Assembly: GCA_903887465.1 (NCBI GenBank) | Contig: CAISPW010000134.1 | Coordinates: 1-34,004 of the forward strand | Reading direction: 5' to 3' | DNA from: an uncultured Oscillochloris sp. | GTDB taxonomy: Bacteria; Chloroflexota; Chloroflexia; Chloroflexales; Chloroflexaceae | Length of the DNA: 34,004 nucleotides | Part shown: piece after piece, positions 8,503 to 15,608 of the stretch | How positions within the stretch are numbered: position 1 is the first letter of the stretch | Layout of the letters: each line of letters starts with the position of its first letter | Notes under the pieces: generated by a model | Database searches by the model: none | What the model was told of the DNA's origin: nothing | Seen by the model: only the letters and a program-made list of their open reading frames with translations | Program-made: the position numbers and the translations under genes

Positions 8503-8622
8503 CCATGAAACGGGGAAGAGGGAACCGCAAACGTCGCATAACCGAGACAGTGCCCCATCCGCAAGCCAGATCATCGTGTGTTCAGTATTGTATGGCCGCT
8601 ACGGCCGAGAAGGAGACAGAGC

Positions 8623-10023
8623 GTGACCGAGCAACTGGGTACTGCCACCCGCCCACTGCGCGTCGCCATCGTGGGCGCCGGCCCCGCCGGATTCTACGCA
8701 GCAGAGGCGCTGCTCAAACAGAAGGATCTGGTCGTCCACATCGATATGTTTAACCGGCTGCCCACCCCCTACGGGCTGGTGCGCGAGGGCGTCGCCCCCG
8801 ATCACCAGTCCATTAAGGCCGTGACCCGCGTTTACGATAAGGTGGCCGCCACACCGAACGTGCGCTACTTTGGCAACGTCACCTTTGGCCGCGACATCGG
8901 CCACGAAGACGTGAAGCAGCTCTACGACCAGGTCGTCTACGCCGTGGGCGCGCAGTCCGACCGCAAGATGGGTATCACCGGCGAGGATCTGGACGGCAGC
9001 TTCCCAGCGACGATCTTCGTGGGTTGGTATAACGGCCACCCCGACTACCGCGATCTGGAGTTCAACCTCTCGCACGAGCGAGTGATGGTGGTGGGCAACG
9101 GGAATGTGGCCATGGATGTGGCGCGCATCCTGGCGACCGACCCCGACGACCTGGCGAAGACCGATATCGCCGACCACGCCCTGGAGGCGCTGCGCAAGAG
9201 CAAGGTGCGTGAGGTGATGATGCTGGGGCGGCGCGGCCCGGCCCAGGCGGCCTTCACCAACCCCGAGTTGAAGGAGTTCGGCGAGCTCAAGGGCGTGGAT
9301 GTGATCATCGACCCGACGGATATGGTACTCGATGAGGTGAGCGAGACATCGCTCAACGACGACAAGACCTCGCGCAAGAACGTCGAGTTGATGCGATCTT
9401 ACGTTGAGCGGAGCACCACGGGGGCCGCCCGGCGGATCGTGATGAAGTTCCTGGTCTCGCCGGTGGGCGTGATCGGCTCCGGCGGCAGGGTGGCGGCCGT
9501 GACTATGGAACACAACGATCTGAAGCAGGCCGCCGACGGTAGCCTCCGGGCCATCGGCAGCGGCAAGTACGAGACGCACCAGTGCGGGATGATCCTGCGC
9601 TCGGTGGGCTACCGTGGCTCGCCCATCCCCGGCGTGCCCTTCAGCGACTCCTCGGGCACCATCCCGAACGTGGCTGGGCGGGTGTTCCACAACCGCGACG
9701 AGGTACTGCCTGGCGAGTATGTCGTCGGCTGGGCCAAGCGCGGCCCGTCCGGCATCATCGGCACCAACAAGCCCGACTCGGTCTCGACGGTATCCTCAAT
9801 GCTGGAGGATCTCCCCGATCTGGAGGGGATCGCCGACGAGAAGCGCAACCCGAGCCTGATCGAGGATCTGCTGCGCGCCCGCCACGTGGACTACGTGAGC
9901 TACAGCGACTGGCAGATTCTCGACGCCCACGAGATGTCCGCCGGGGCCACCCAGGGCCGCCCGCGTGTGAAGGAGACCCGCGTGTCCGAGATGATGGAGA
10001 TCATCCGCGCCGGTCGCGGGTGA
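8623..10023 (+). CDS. FprA-type ferredoxin/flavodoxin-NADP reductase
   Basis: A 466-residue FAD/NADP oxidoreductase of the adrenodoxin-reductase/FprA type, moving electrons between NADPH and ferredoxin in the cytosol. The N-terminal FAD dinucleotide-binding motif is VAIVGAGPAGFYAAEAL. It is followed by the family-typical PYGLVREGVAPDH, the NADP-binding VVGNGNVAMDVARIL, and a C-terminal VGWAKRGPSGIIGTNK FAD contact. GTG8623 is preferred because AAGGAG lies 7 nt upstream; the frame stays open a further 45 bp upstream to GTG8578 without a ribosome site. Length matches mycobacterial FprA. It stands alone and is followed after 9 nt by a large hairpin repeat. In a phototroph it could couple ferredoxin pools to NADPH, which is inferred. 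Confidence 0.92.
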   Translation: MTEQLGTATRPLRVAIVGAGPAGFYAAEALLKQKDLVVHIDMFNRLPTPYGLVREGVAPDHQSIKAVTRVYDKVAATPNVRYFGNVTFGRDIGHEDVKQLYDQVVYAVGAQSDRKMGITGEDLDGSFPATIFVGWYNGHPDYRDLEFNLSHERVMVVGNGNVAMDVARILATDPDDLAKTDIADHALEALRKSKVREVMMLGRRGPAQAAFTNPELKEFGELKGVDVIIDPTDMVLDEVSETSLNDDKTSRKNVELMRSYVERSTTGAARRIVMKFLVSPVGVIGSGGRVAAVTMEHNDLKQAADGSLRAIGSGKYETHQCGMILRSVGYRGSPIPGVPFSDSSGTIPNVAGRVFHNRDEVLPGEYVVGWAKRGPSGIIGTNKPDSVSTVSSMLEDLPDLEGIADEKRNPSLIEDLLRARHVDYVSYSDWQILDAHEMSAGATQGRPRVKETRVSEMMEIIRAGRG

Positions 10024-10032
10024 TCGTAACCG

Positions 10033-10139
10033 GTAGGGGCGAAGCATTTCGGCATTTGTGCTCTGCGCAAATGCCGAAACGCTTCGCCCCTACTATGCGT
10101 TTTGTGCTCTGCGCAAATGCCGAAACGCTTCGCCCCTAC
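10033..10139. repeat. Palindromic GTAGGGGCGAAGC hairpin with duplicated right half
   Basis: A 26-nt arm at 10033-10058 pairs with 10068-10093 (25 of 26 positions, loop TGCTCTGCG). A 39-bp segment (10055-10093) covering the loop and right arm is repeated exactly at 10101-10139, so two right arms compete for one left arm. The hairpin starts 9 nt after the reductase stop and could end transcription. The same outer arm occurs around 31848-31904. Confidence 0.9.
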
Positions 10140-10163
10140 CGGGGTTGGGGGGAATGGATCGCC

Positions 10164-11324
10164 ATGCGTATTGTGATGATCGCTCCGTTTGGCATCCGGC
10201 CCAAGGGCACCCTGCTGGCACGGATGTTGCCCTTGGCCCAGGCTCTCGCCCGCCGTGGGCACCATCTGTCAATCGTCGCACCGCCGGTGCAGAACCCGGA
10301 GGACGCCGGTACCCGCACCGTATACGGCGCAGTGATGGTGATCCACACGGCCCTGCCGCGCATGCCCGGCCCCTTGGCCGTGGCCGAGCAGAGCCTCAGC
10401 TTGCTGCGCATGGCCCGCGCCGAGCGGCCCGACCTGCTGCATCTCTTTAAGCCTAAGGGCTACGGCGGCCTGGCCGCCTTGGCCGCCGTAGTCCTGCGCC
10501 CGCGCCTGCCTCTGGTGGTCGATAGCGACGACTGGGAGGGCTGGGGCGGCTGGAACGACCTGCTGCCCTACCCCGCCACGGCCAAGTCGCTCTTCGCCTG
10601 GCAGGAGCGCGACTTGCCCCGCCGCGCCGACGCGGTGACGGTGGTCAGTCGCACCCTGGAGAGCCTGGTCTGGAGCTTCGGCGTGCCGCCAGGGAAGGTC
10701 TTCTACCTGCCAAATGGAACGGAGGCCGGGCCGCATCTGCCATCCCCCATCCCCCATCCCCCATCCCCAGGTATGCTGCTCTACACCCGCTTCTGGGAGA
10801 TCGACCTGCCCGAGCTTGTGGCGGCACTGGTGGCCATCCACCAAGCCCGGCCCGACGTGCGTCTGGTGGTGGTGGGCCGGGGTGAGAGCGGCGAGGAGCG
10901 CCGGCTGATCGCGCTGGCGGATCGCGCCGGCGTCGGCGCGATGATCGATTACCGGGGCTGGCTCCAGCCCGCCCAGATTCCGGCCGCCCTCGCCGCCGCC
11001 CACCTAGCCCTCGCGCCGCTCCAAGACACCCTGATCAATCGCGCCCGTGGCCTGGCCAAGCTCTTGGAGTTGATGGGGGCCGGCCTGCCGATTGTGGCCA
11101 GCGCCGTGGGCCAGGCCGGCGAGTACCTGGAACACGGACGCAGCGGGCTACTCTGCGCCCCCGGCGATCCTGCGGCGCTGGCCAGCGCCGCCCTGCGCCT
11201 GCTCGATGACGCCGATCTGCGGGCCAGGCTCGCGGCTGGTGCCCGCGCCGCCGCCGACCGCTTCTCTTGGGACACCCTGGCGACCACGGCTGAGGCTGCG
11301 TACCATACGGCGGTAAGGAGGTAG
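10164..11324 (+). CDS. GT4-like glycosyltransferase
   Basis: A 386-residue GT-B fold glycosyltransferase resembling family GT4. The N-terminal Rossmann domain begins MRIVMIAPFG, with IRPKGTLLARMLPLAQALARRGH helices; the C-terminal nucleotide-sugar domain carries KLLELMGAGLPIVASAVG and the trailing EYLEHGRSGLL typical of GT4. It would transfer a sugar to a lipid, polysaccharide or protein acceptor that cannot be read from sequence. ATG10164 gives a clean N-terminus; the frame is open far upstream but overlaps the reductase gene. The linker between the two domains is encoded by four perfect CATCCCC heptamers, a slippage-prone tract. Its 3' end carries the strong AAGGAGGT site for the following gene, implying coupling. 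Confidence 0.88.
   Translation: MRIVMIAPFGIRPKGTLLARMLPLAQALARRGHHLSIVAPPVQNPEDAGTRTVYGAVMVIHTALPRMPGPLAVAEQSLSLLRMARAERPDLLHLFKPKGYGGLAALAAVVLRPRLPLVVDSDDWEGWGGWNDLLPYPATAKSLFAWQERDLPRRADAVTVVSRTLESLVWSFGVPPGKVFYLPNGTEAGPHLPSPIPHPPSPGMLLYTRFWEIDLPELVAALVAIHQARPDVRLVVVGRGESGEERRLIALADRAGVGAMIDYRGWLQPAQIPAALAAAHLALAPLQDTLINRARGLAKLLELMGAGLPIVASAVGQAGEYLEHGRSGLLCAPGDPAALASAALRLLDDADLRARLAAGARAAADRFSWDTLATTAEAAYHTAVRR
10741..10768 (+). repeat. CATCCCC heptamer x4 inside the glycosyltransferase gene
   Basis: Four perfect, contiguous 7-bp units. They encode the Pro/Ser-rich interdomain linker (SPIPHPPSP). Gain or loss of one unit shifts the reading frame, so the tract could act as an on/off contingency locus. 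It may also be a mobile low-complexity insert. Confidence 0.92.
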
Positions 11325-11327
11325 CTT

Positions 11328-12299
11328 ATGCTCAACTGGCTCTTCGGACGCCGCCCTGAACCCGCCGCTCCGCCGCTGCTGCGCGCTGACCGGGCCGCCG
11401 CCGACCCCTTCGAGCTGCGGGTGCAGCTGATCATCCACAACCCGATCATCGCGCCCACCGGAGGCCGTCGTCTCAGCCAGCACATGGGCTGGCGCGACCC
11501 CGACGATCTGGCCCGCCAGTACATCGCCGACATGCGCCAGTGCAGCGGCGGAATGGCCCACTACACCATCGTGGAGCGCCACGAGGTGGACGGCTACCCG
11601 CCCAAGGCGGACGGATTCAGCTACGATAACGCAGGCTACCTGGGAGCCTGGCAGCGCCACGGCGGATTCCACCAGCCCGACGCGGCCGACTATCGGCGCA
11701 TTCTGGCCCAGTTTGGCTCGGTCGCCAAAATCGAGGCCAGCCTGATCGACGAGGTCTGGCTCTTCGCCTGCCCCTATGGCGGCTACTACGAGAGCCAGAT
11801 GGCGGGCGAAGGGGCGGTCTGGTGTAATGCGCCCCCTCTGGCTCTGCCCGGCGCACGCCAGCGCTTCGTGATTATGGGCTTCAGCTATGAGCGCGACGTA
11901 GGCTGTATGCTGGAAAATTTCGGCCACCGCGTCGAGTCGATCATGGCCCACGTCTACCGCGACCGGCGCGGCACGGCTAACCTCTGGGAGCGCTTCACCC
12001 GCTACGACCAGGGCGCACCGGGCCAGGCCGAATGCGGCAACGTCCACTTTGCACCGAGCAGCCAGCACGATTACGACTGGGGCAACCGCCGCGAGGTGCG
12101 CTGTGGCGCCGACGCCTGGTACACCTTCCCCGACCTGAGCGCGCCTGCCCGACCAATGCGCTGCACAGAATGGGGCGACGGCGACATGCGCCTGCACCAT
12201 CTCTGGTGGCTTGACCACCTACCCCGCGTGGCTGGCAGCACCGACGGCGTGCGTAACAACTGGTGGGCCTACGCCCTGCGGCCCGACCGCTATCTATGA
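11328..12299 (+). CDS. Conserved hypothetical protein, unrecognised family
   Basis: A 323-residue protein I cannot assign. It has no signal peptide or membrane helix. It is rich in Trp, Tyr, His and Cys, with dense conserved-looking motifs: IIHNPII near 35, a Gly-Trp-Arg-Asp-Pro-Asp-Asp segment, WLFACPYGGYYES near 145, FVIMGFSYERDVG near 183, CGNVHFAP near 237, DYDWGN near 251, and CTEWGDGDMRLHH followed by WWLDHLP near 285-300. The His/Asp/Glu clusters would suit a metal- or sugar-binding enzyme, but that is a guess. ATG11328 lies 4 nt after the glycosyltransferase stop and has an excellent AAGGAGGT site inside that gene's end, so the two are probably co-translated and functionally linked. 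Confidence 0.8.
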   Translation: MLNWLFGRRPEPAAPPLLRADRAAADPFELRVQLIIHNPIIAPTGGRRLSQHMGWRDPDDLARQYIADMRQCSGGMAHYTIVERHEVDGYPPKADGFSYDNAGYLGAWQRHGGFHQPDAADYRRILAQFGSVAKIEASLIDEVWLFACPYGGYYESQMAGEGAVWCNAPPLALPGARQRFVIMGFSYERDVGCMLENFGHRVESIMAHVYRDRRGTANLWERFTRYDQGAPGQAECGNVHFAPSSQHDYDWGNRREVRCGADAWYTFPDLSAPARPMRCTEWGDGDMRLHHLWWLDHLPRVAGSTDGVRNNWWAYALRPDRYL

Positions 12300-12329
12300 A
12301 GTCCAGGGCTACCGCCCTAAAAACCTAGC

Positions 12330-12431
12330 TATAGCAGTCCTAAACTGGTTATGAAAAAGAGTCGAGCCGTTAGGCGGCCCTATCCGGCTAAAGCCTCGAC
12401 TCCACGCAACAACCCTAAGAGGATTGCTATA
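12330..12431. repeat. Nested inverted-repeat element between convergent genes
   Basis: Outer arms TATAGCAGTCCT (12330-12341) and AGGATTGCTATA (12420-12431) enclose inner arms GAGTCGAG (12359-12366) and CTCGACTC (12395-12402), all in a 102-bp unit. The right outer arm supplies the stop codon of the hydrogenase protease gene on the minus strand (12427-12429). It lies between convergent transcripts and may serve as a two-way terminator or be a MITE-like insertion. Confidence 0.6.
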
Positions 12432-12906
12432 TCGGGTCGGGGGCGTAGCCCCAGGCGGCCAGTTCATCGGCCACGGCATCTACCAGGGCCGCCAGGTTGG
12501 CCGCCACCGGCGCGGTCAGGTCGAGGCCAGGTTCCATCACGCTGGGTACCATGCCCCAGAGGACGATGCGCTGGGGCAGGCAACCCTGGATGTTGCCGAC
12601 GGCCAGCAGTTCCGAGAGCCCAAACTGGTGCATCGACATCTTGTGGGCCAGGGCGGCGGGGATAGCCTCGCCCTCCAGGCGCACGATGGTGCCGGGGGGG
12701 CCATCGGCGCGCACGGCGTCAATGATCAGCAGGTCGCGCACCCCATCGAGGTAGGGCAGCAGGTGTAAGCCCAGCGTACCCCCATCGAGAGCCTCGACAT
12801 CCTCGGCCAGCCTGTAGCGATCAAGAAGTTGCTCGCAGGCCCGCACGCCCAGCCCCTCGTCGCGCAGAATGATGTTGCCCAGACCCAGAACCAGAACTTC
12901 AGGCAT
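12427..12906 (-). CDS. [NiFe]-hydrogenase maturation protease (HyaD/HupD, M52)
   Basis: A 159-residue peptidase family M52 enzyme that clips the C-terminal peptide of the hydrogenase large subunit after nickel insertion. The start is VLVLGLGNIILRDEGLG. The expected nickel-sensing residues are present: Glu17 in RDEG, Asp63 in IIDAV and His93 in SMHQFG, matching the E16/D62/H93 set known from HybD. ATG12906 gives the standard MPEVLVLG N-terminus; a start at 12945 would add 13 unlikely residues. It is the last gene of the hydrogenase operon. Its substrate is presumably the large subunit encoded at 13882-15600, which ends in a 16-residue tail after the conserved His. Confidence 0.94.
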   Translation of the reverse strand: MPEVLVLGLGNIILRDEGLGVRACEQLLDRYRLAEDVEALDGGTLGLHLLPYLDGVRDLLIIDAVRADGPPGTIVRLEGEAIPAALAHKMSMHQFGLSELLAVGNIQGCLPQRIVLWGMVPSVMEPGLDLTAPVAANLAALVDAVADELAAWGYAPDPI

Positions 12907-12928
12907 TGGTACACTCTCGCCGGACGTA

Positions 12929-12959
12929 AGGACGCAGCAGCGCAATGCTGCTGCGTCCT
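12929..12959 (-). promoter_or_regulatory. Perfect hairpin upstream of the maturation protease gene
   Basis: A 13-bp perfect stem (AGGACGCAGCAGC at 12929-12941, its complement at 12947-12959, loop of 5) sits between the cytochrome b stop and the protease start. It has no U-tract. It could stabilise or process the mRNA so that the protease is made at a different level from the structural subunits. Confidence 0.6.
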
Positions 12960-13041
12960 GATGCGCCCGACATATCTGGGGAGCGCCGCGATGCGGTACC
13001 TCGACGACTCCCCCATCCTACATCATCACTATGGTGCCGCC

Positions 13042-13803
13042 CTAGCCTAGATCCTCCTGGGCCGGCGTCTTCCCCGTGCTGCCCTTGCGGCGCTGGAATG
13101 TCTGGCTATCGGTCATCAGCGGCGAGGTCTCGATCCAGTCCGGCTCTTGGTTGCGGGGCAGAAACTTGAAGCCGCTGAACATGCTCGACATGAGGCCGTT
13201 GCCCTCTTCCATGTCGATCAGCCAAGCCACATAGACGTGGTAAAGGGCGAAGATCAGCAGCGCCCACATGATCATATGGTGGGCCATCCGCACCCGCTGC
13301 ATGGTCAGAATGCCGAAGACCCAGTTGGTGAGCGTGTACCAGATCCCGACCGGATGCAACTGGGCGAAGAGGGCCAGCCCGGTGAAGATGATCAGCCCGT
13401 AGAAGATCACAATGAACATGTAGCTCAGGCCCGCTAGCGCGTTATGTCCAGCCACCTCGGGTGGGTCGCGCCGCACGAAGAAGTAGTACTGCGCGGCGTG
13501 GAGCATATTCTTGCGCCCGTCCTTCGTGAGGAAGGGGAAAAGACCGCGCCAGTCGGCGTAGGCGTTGCCGGCGAAGGCCCAGTAGGTGCGCAGCAGCACG
13601 CTAGCCATGAAGACAAACGCGGCGGCGAAATGGACAAAGCGCACTGTGCCCATAAAGAAGCCCGCGTATGACTCGCGTGGCGCGATGAACAGGTACGGGT
13701 TGCCGATAAAGTAGCCGGTGACGCTCAGCAGCACGATGCTGAGGACGTTGACCCAGTGGGTCAGGCGAACTGGGACTTCCCAGATGTAGACACGTCGGCG
13801 CAT
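13042..13803 (-). CDS. hyaC: Hydrogenase cytochrome b subunit (HyaC type)
   Basis: A 253-residue integral membrane diheme cytochrome b that anchors the uptake hydrogenase and passes electrons from the small subunit to quinone. Four hydrophobic segments are visible (about residues 15-40, 55-80, 125-150 and 180-205). Histidines likely to bind heme are in RLTHWVN, VRFVHFAAAF and MAHHMIMW/ALYHVYVAW. Start ATG13803 has GGAGG 5 nt upstream; an in-frame ATG at 13818 would add five residues without a ribosome site. The gap to the large-subunit gene is filled by a heptamer-armed hairpin. The cytoplasmic C-terminal tail (~45 residues, polar) is unremarkable. Confidence 0.95.
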   Translation of the reverse strand: MRRRVYIWEVPVRLTHWVNVLSIVLLSVTGYFIGNPYLFIAPRESYAGFFMGTVRFVHFAAAFVFMASVLLRTYWAFAGNAYADWRGLFPFLTKDGRKNMLHAAQYYFFVRRDPPEVAGHNALAGLSYMFIVIFYGLIIFTGLALFAQLHPVGIWYTLTNWVFGILTMQRVRMAHHMIMWALLIFALYHVYVAWLIDMEEGNGLMSSMFSGFKFLPRNQEPDWIETSPLMTDSQTFQRRKGSTGKTPAQEDLG

Positions 13804-13815
13804 AGAGGCCTCCGG

Positions 13816-13885
13816 CAATGCAGAATGCTAAATGCAGAATGCAAAATCGCACCCGGCAATTTTGCATTTTGCATTTTGCATTTAC
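13816..13885. repeat. Hairpin with heptamer-repeat arms inside hydrogenase operon
   Basis: The left arm (13816-13847) is built of 7-bp AATGCAR-type units. The right arm (13859-13885) is the inverse, TTTTGCA-type units with three perfect copies. Together they form a long imperfect A/T-rich hairpin between the large-subunit and cytochrome b genes; the large-subunit stop lies in its edge. Because both arms are periodic, several alternative registers can pair. Confidence 0.85.
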
Positions 13886-15600
13886 TTCGTTACCTCAATC
13901 CGCGTCAACTCAGTGCCGTGGGTATTGACGATGTGTACCGAGCAGGCCATGCACGGGTCGAACGAGTGGATGGTGCGCAGGATCTCCAGCGGGCGCTCGG
14001 GGTCTTCGACCGGGGTGTCGATCAGCGCTGACTCGTAGGGGCCACGCGCGCCCTGCGCATCGCGGGGCGAGCCGTTCCATGTCGTGGGGACAACAGCCTG
14101 ATAGTTGGCGATCTTGCCGTCCTTGATCCGTACCCAGTGGCCCAGCGCGCCACGCGGTGCCTCGGTGAATCCCCAGCCCTCGGCTTCGGCGGGCCAACTG
14201 CCTGGGGACCACTTCTCGCCGTTGTGGATGTCCAGCTTGCCGCTGCCCATGTTCTGCTCAAGCTCGCCGATCCAGTCCAGCAACTGCTCGGCCATCAGCA
14301 GCGTCTCCAGTCCACGGGCCGCCGTGCGCCCCAGGGTCGAGAAGAGCGCCTCGGGGCCAACGCCGAGCGTCTTCAGGACGAGGCCGACCAGCGCCTTCGG
14401 GCGCTCTTTACCCGCCGCATAGGCGATCAACATACGCGCAAGCGGGCCGACCTCCATGGGCTGGCCGTCGTAGCGCGGCGTCTTCAGCCACGAGTACTTC
14501 GCGTCGGTGTTCAGGAAATCGTAGGGCGGCTGCGGGCCGGTGTACTTTGGTGCCGTCTCGCCCTGGAAGGGGTGCAGCGCCGCCTCATCGCCGCCCGCGT
14601 AGGTGTACCACGAGTGGGTCACATACTCGCTCACCTTTTCGTGGCTGACCGCGCCGGGGGCCTTGCCGATGTCCTTGTTCAGGATCACACCGCGCGGCAG
14701 AAACAGGCTCTCGACCGAGCCGTCGTTGCTCTGGGGGTAGTCGCCGTAGGCCAGGAAGTTGCCCACGCCGCCGCCTAGCGCGGCCCAGTCTTTGTAGAAG
14801 CCGGCCACCGCCAGCAGGTCAGGGATATAGACCTGCGCGACGAACTCCAGGGCGCTCTTCGCCGGTTCCTTCATGCGGCCGATGCGCGAGTCGTTGATCG
14901 CCTTCTGGGTGTTCGGGTCGACCGGGATGGCCATCCCGCCCACCAGGTAGGTCTGGAGATGCGGGTTTTTTGCGCCCAGGATGGCGTGGATCTTAATAAT
15001 CTCGCGCTGCCAGTCGAGCGCCTCAAGGTAGTGGGCCACCGCCATCAGGTTCGCTTCGGGGGGCAGTTTGTAGGCCGGGTGGCCCCAGTAGCCGTTGTTG
15101 AACGGCCCGAGTTGTCCGCTGCCGGCAAAGGTCTTGAGCCGATCCTGCACCGCCTTGAAGTAGGCCGGGCTGGCCTTCGCCCAGGTCGGTGAGACCGCCT
15201 TCTGCAGTTCGGCAGTTGCTGCCGGGTCAGCCGAAAGCGCGCTGACGATATCCACCCAATCGAGGGCGTGCAGGTGGTAGAAGTGAATAACGTGATCCTG
15301 GATGTACTGGGTACATTCGATGATATTGCGGATCAGGCGGGCGTTGTCGGGGATGCTGATGCCGAGGGCGTTCTCGACGGCGCGCACCGAGGCTAGGGCG
15401 TGGACGGTGGTGCAGACCCCGCAGATGCGCTGCGCGAAGACCCAGGCGTCACGCGGGTCGCGGCCCTTGAGTACCAGCTCCATGCCACGAAACATGGTGC
15501 TGCTACTCCAGGCGTCGGTCACACGCCCATTCTCTACCTGCACCTCGATGCGCAGGTGGCCCTCGATGCGAGTCACAGGATCGATGACGATCTTTGCCAT
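13882..15600 (-). CDS. hyaB: Uptake [NiFe]-hydrogenase large subunit
   Basis: A 572-residue catalytic subunit with the NiFe(CN)2CO site. The L1 motif RICGVCTTVHALASVRAVE near residue 58 and the C-terminal L2 motif DPCMACSVH (548-556) supply the four cysteine ligands; Cys rather than Sec is used. The N-terminus IDPVTRIEGHLRIE is classical. Sixteen residues follow His556 and would be removed by the protease encoded downstream in the operon. It starts 8 nt after the small-subunit stop. With the Tat-exported small subunit and cytochrome b this is a group 1 membrane-bound, H2-oxidising enzyme facing the periplasmic side. Accessory hyp genes for metal-site assembly are not in the window. Confidence 0.97.
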   Translation of the reverse strand: MAKIVIDPVTRIEGHLRIEVQVENGRVTDAWSSSTMFRGMELVLKGRDPRDAWVFAQRICGVCTTVHALASVRAVENALGISIPDNARLIRNIIECTQYIQDHVIHFYHLHALDWVDIVSALSADPAATAELQKAVSPTWAKASPAYFKAVQDRLKTFAGSGQLGPFNNGYWGHPAYKLPPEANLMAVAHYLEALDWQREIIKIHAILGAKNPHLQTYLVGGMAIPVDPNTQKAINDSRIGRMKEPAKSALEFVAQVYIPDLLAVAGFYKDWAALGGGVGNFLAYGDYPQSNDGSVESLFLPRGVILNKDIGKAPGAVSHEKVSEYVTHSWYTYAGGDEAALHPFQGETAPKYTGPQPPYDFLNTDAKYSWLKTPRYDGQPMEVGPLARMLIAYAAGKERPKALVGLVLKTLGVGPEALFSTLGRTAARGLETLLMAEQLLDWIGELEQNMGSGKLDIHNGEKWSPGSWPAEAEGWGFTEAPRGALGHWVRIKDGKIANYQAVVPTTWNGSPRDAQGARGPYESALIDTPVEDPERPLEILRTIHSFDPCMACSVHIVNTHGTELTRIEVTK

Positions 15601-15608
15601 AAGAGATA

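Noticed and set aside
6685-8574. 629-codon open frame antisense to the cdaR-like gene
   Set aside because: Arg/His-rich low-complexity translation, a by-product of codon bias opposite a real gene.
9582-10163. N-terminal extension of the glycosyltransferase upstream of 10164
   Set aside because: It overlaps the 3' end of the reductase gene and runs through the GTAGGGGC hairpin; the clean Rossmann start is at 10164.
13882-15600. [NiFeSe] hydrogenase dependent on SelB
   Set aside because: The C-terminal motif uses Cys codons at both ligand positions and there is no in-frame TGA.
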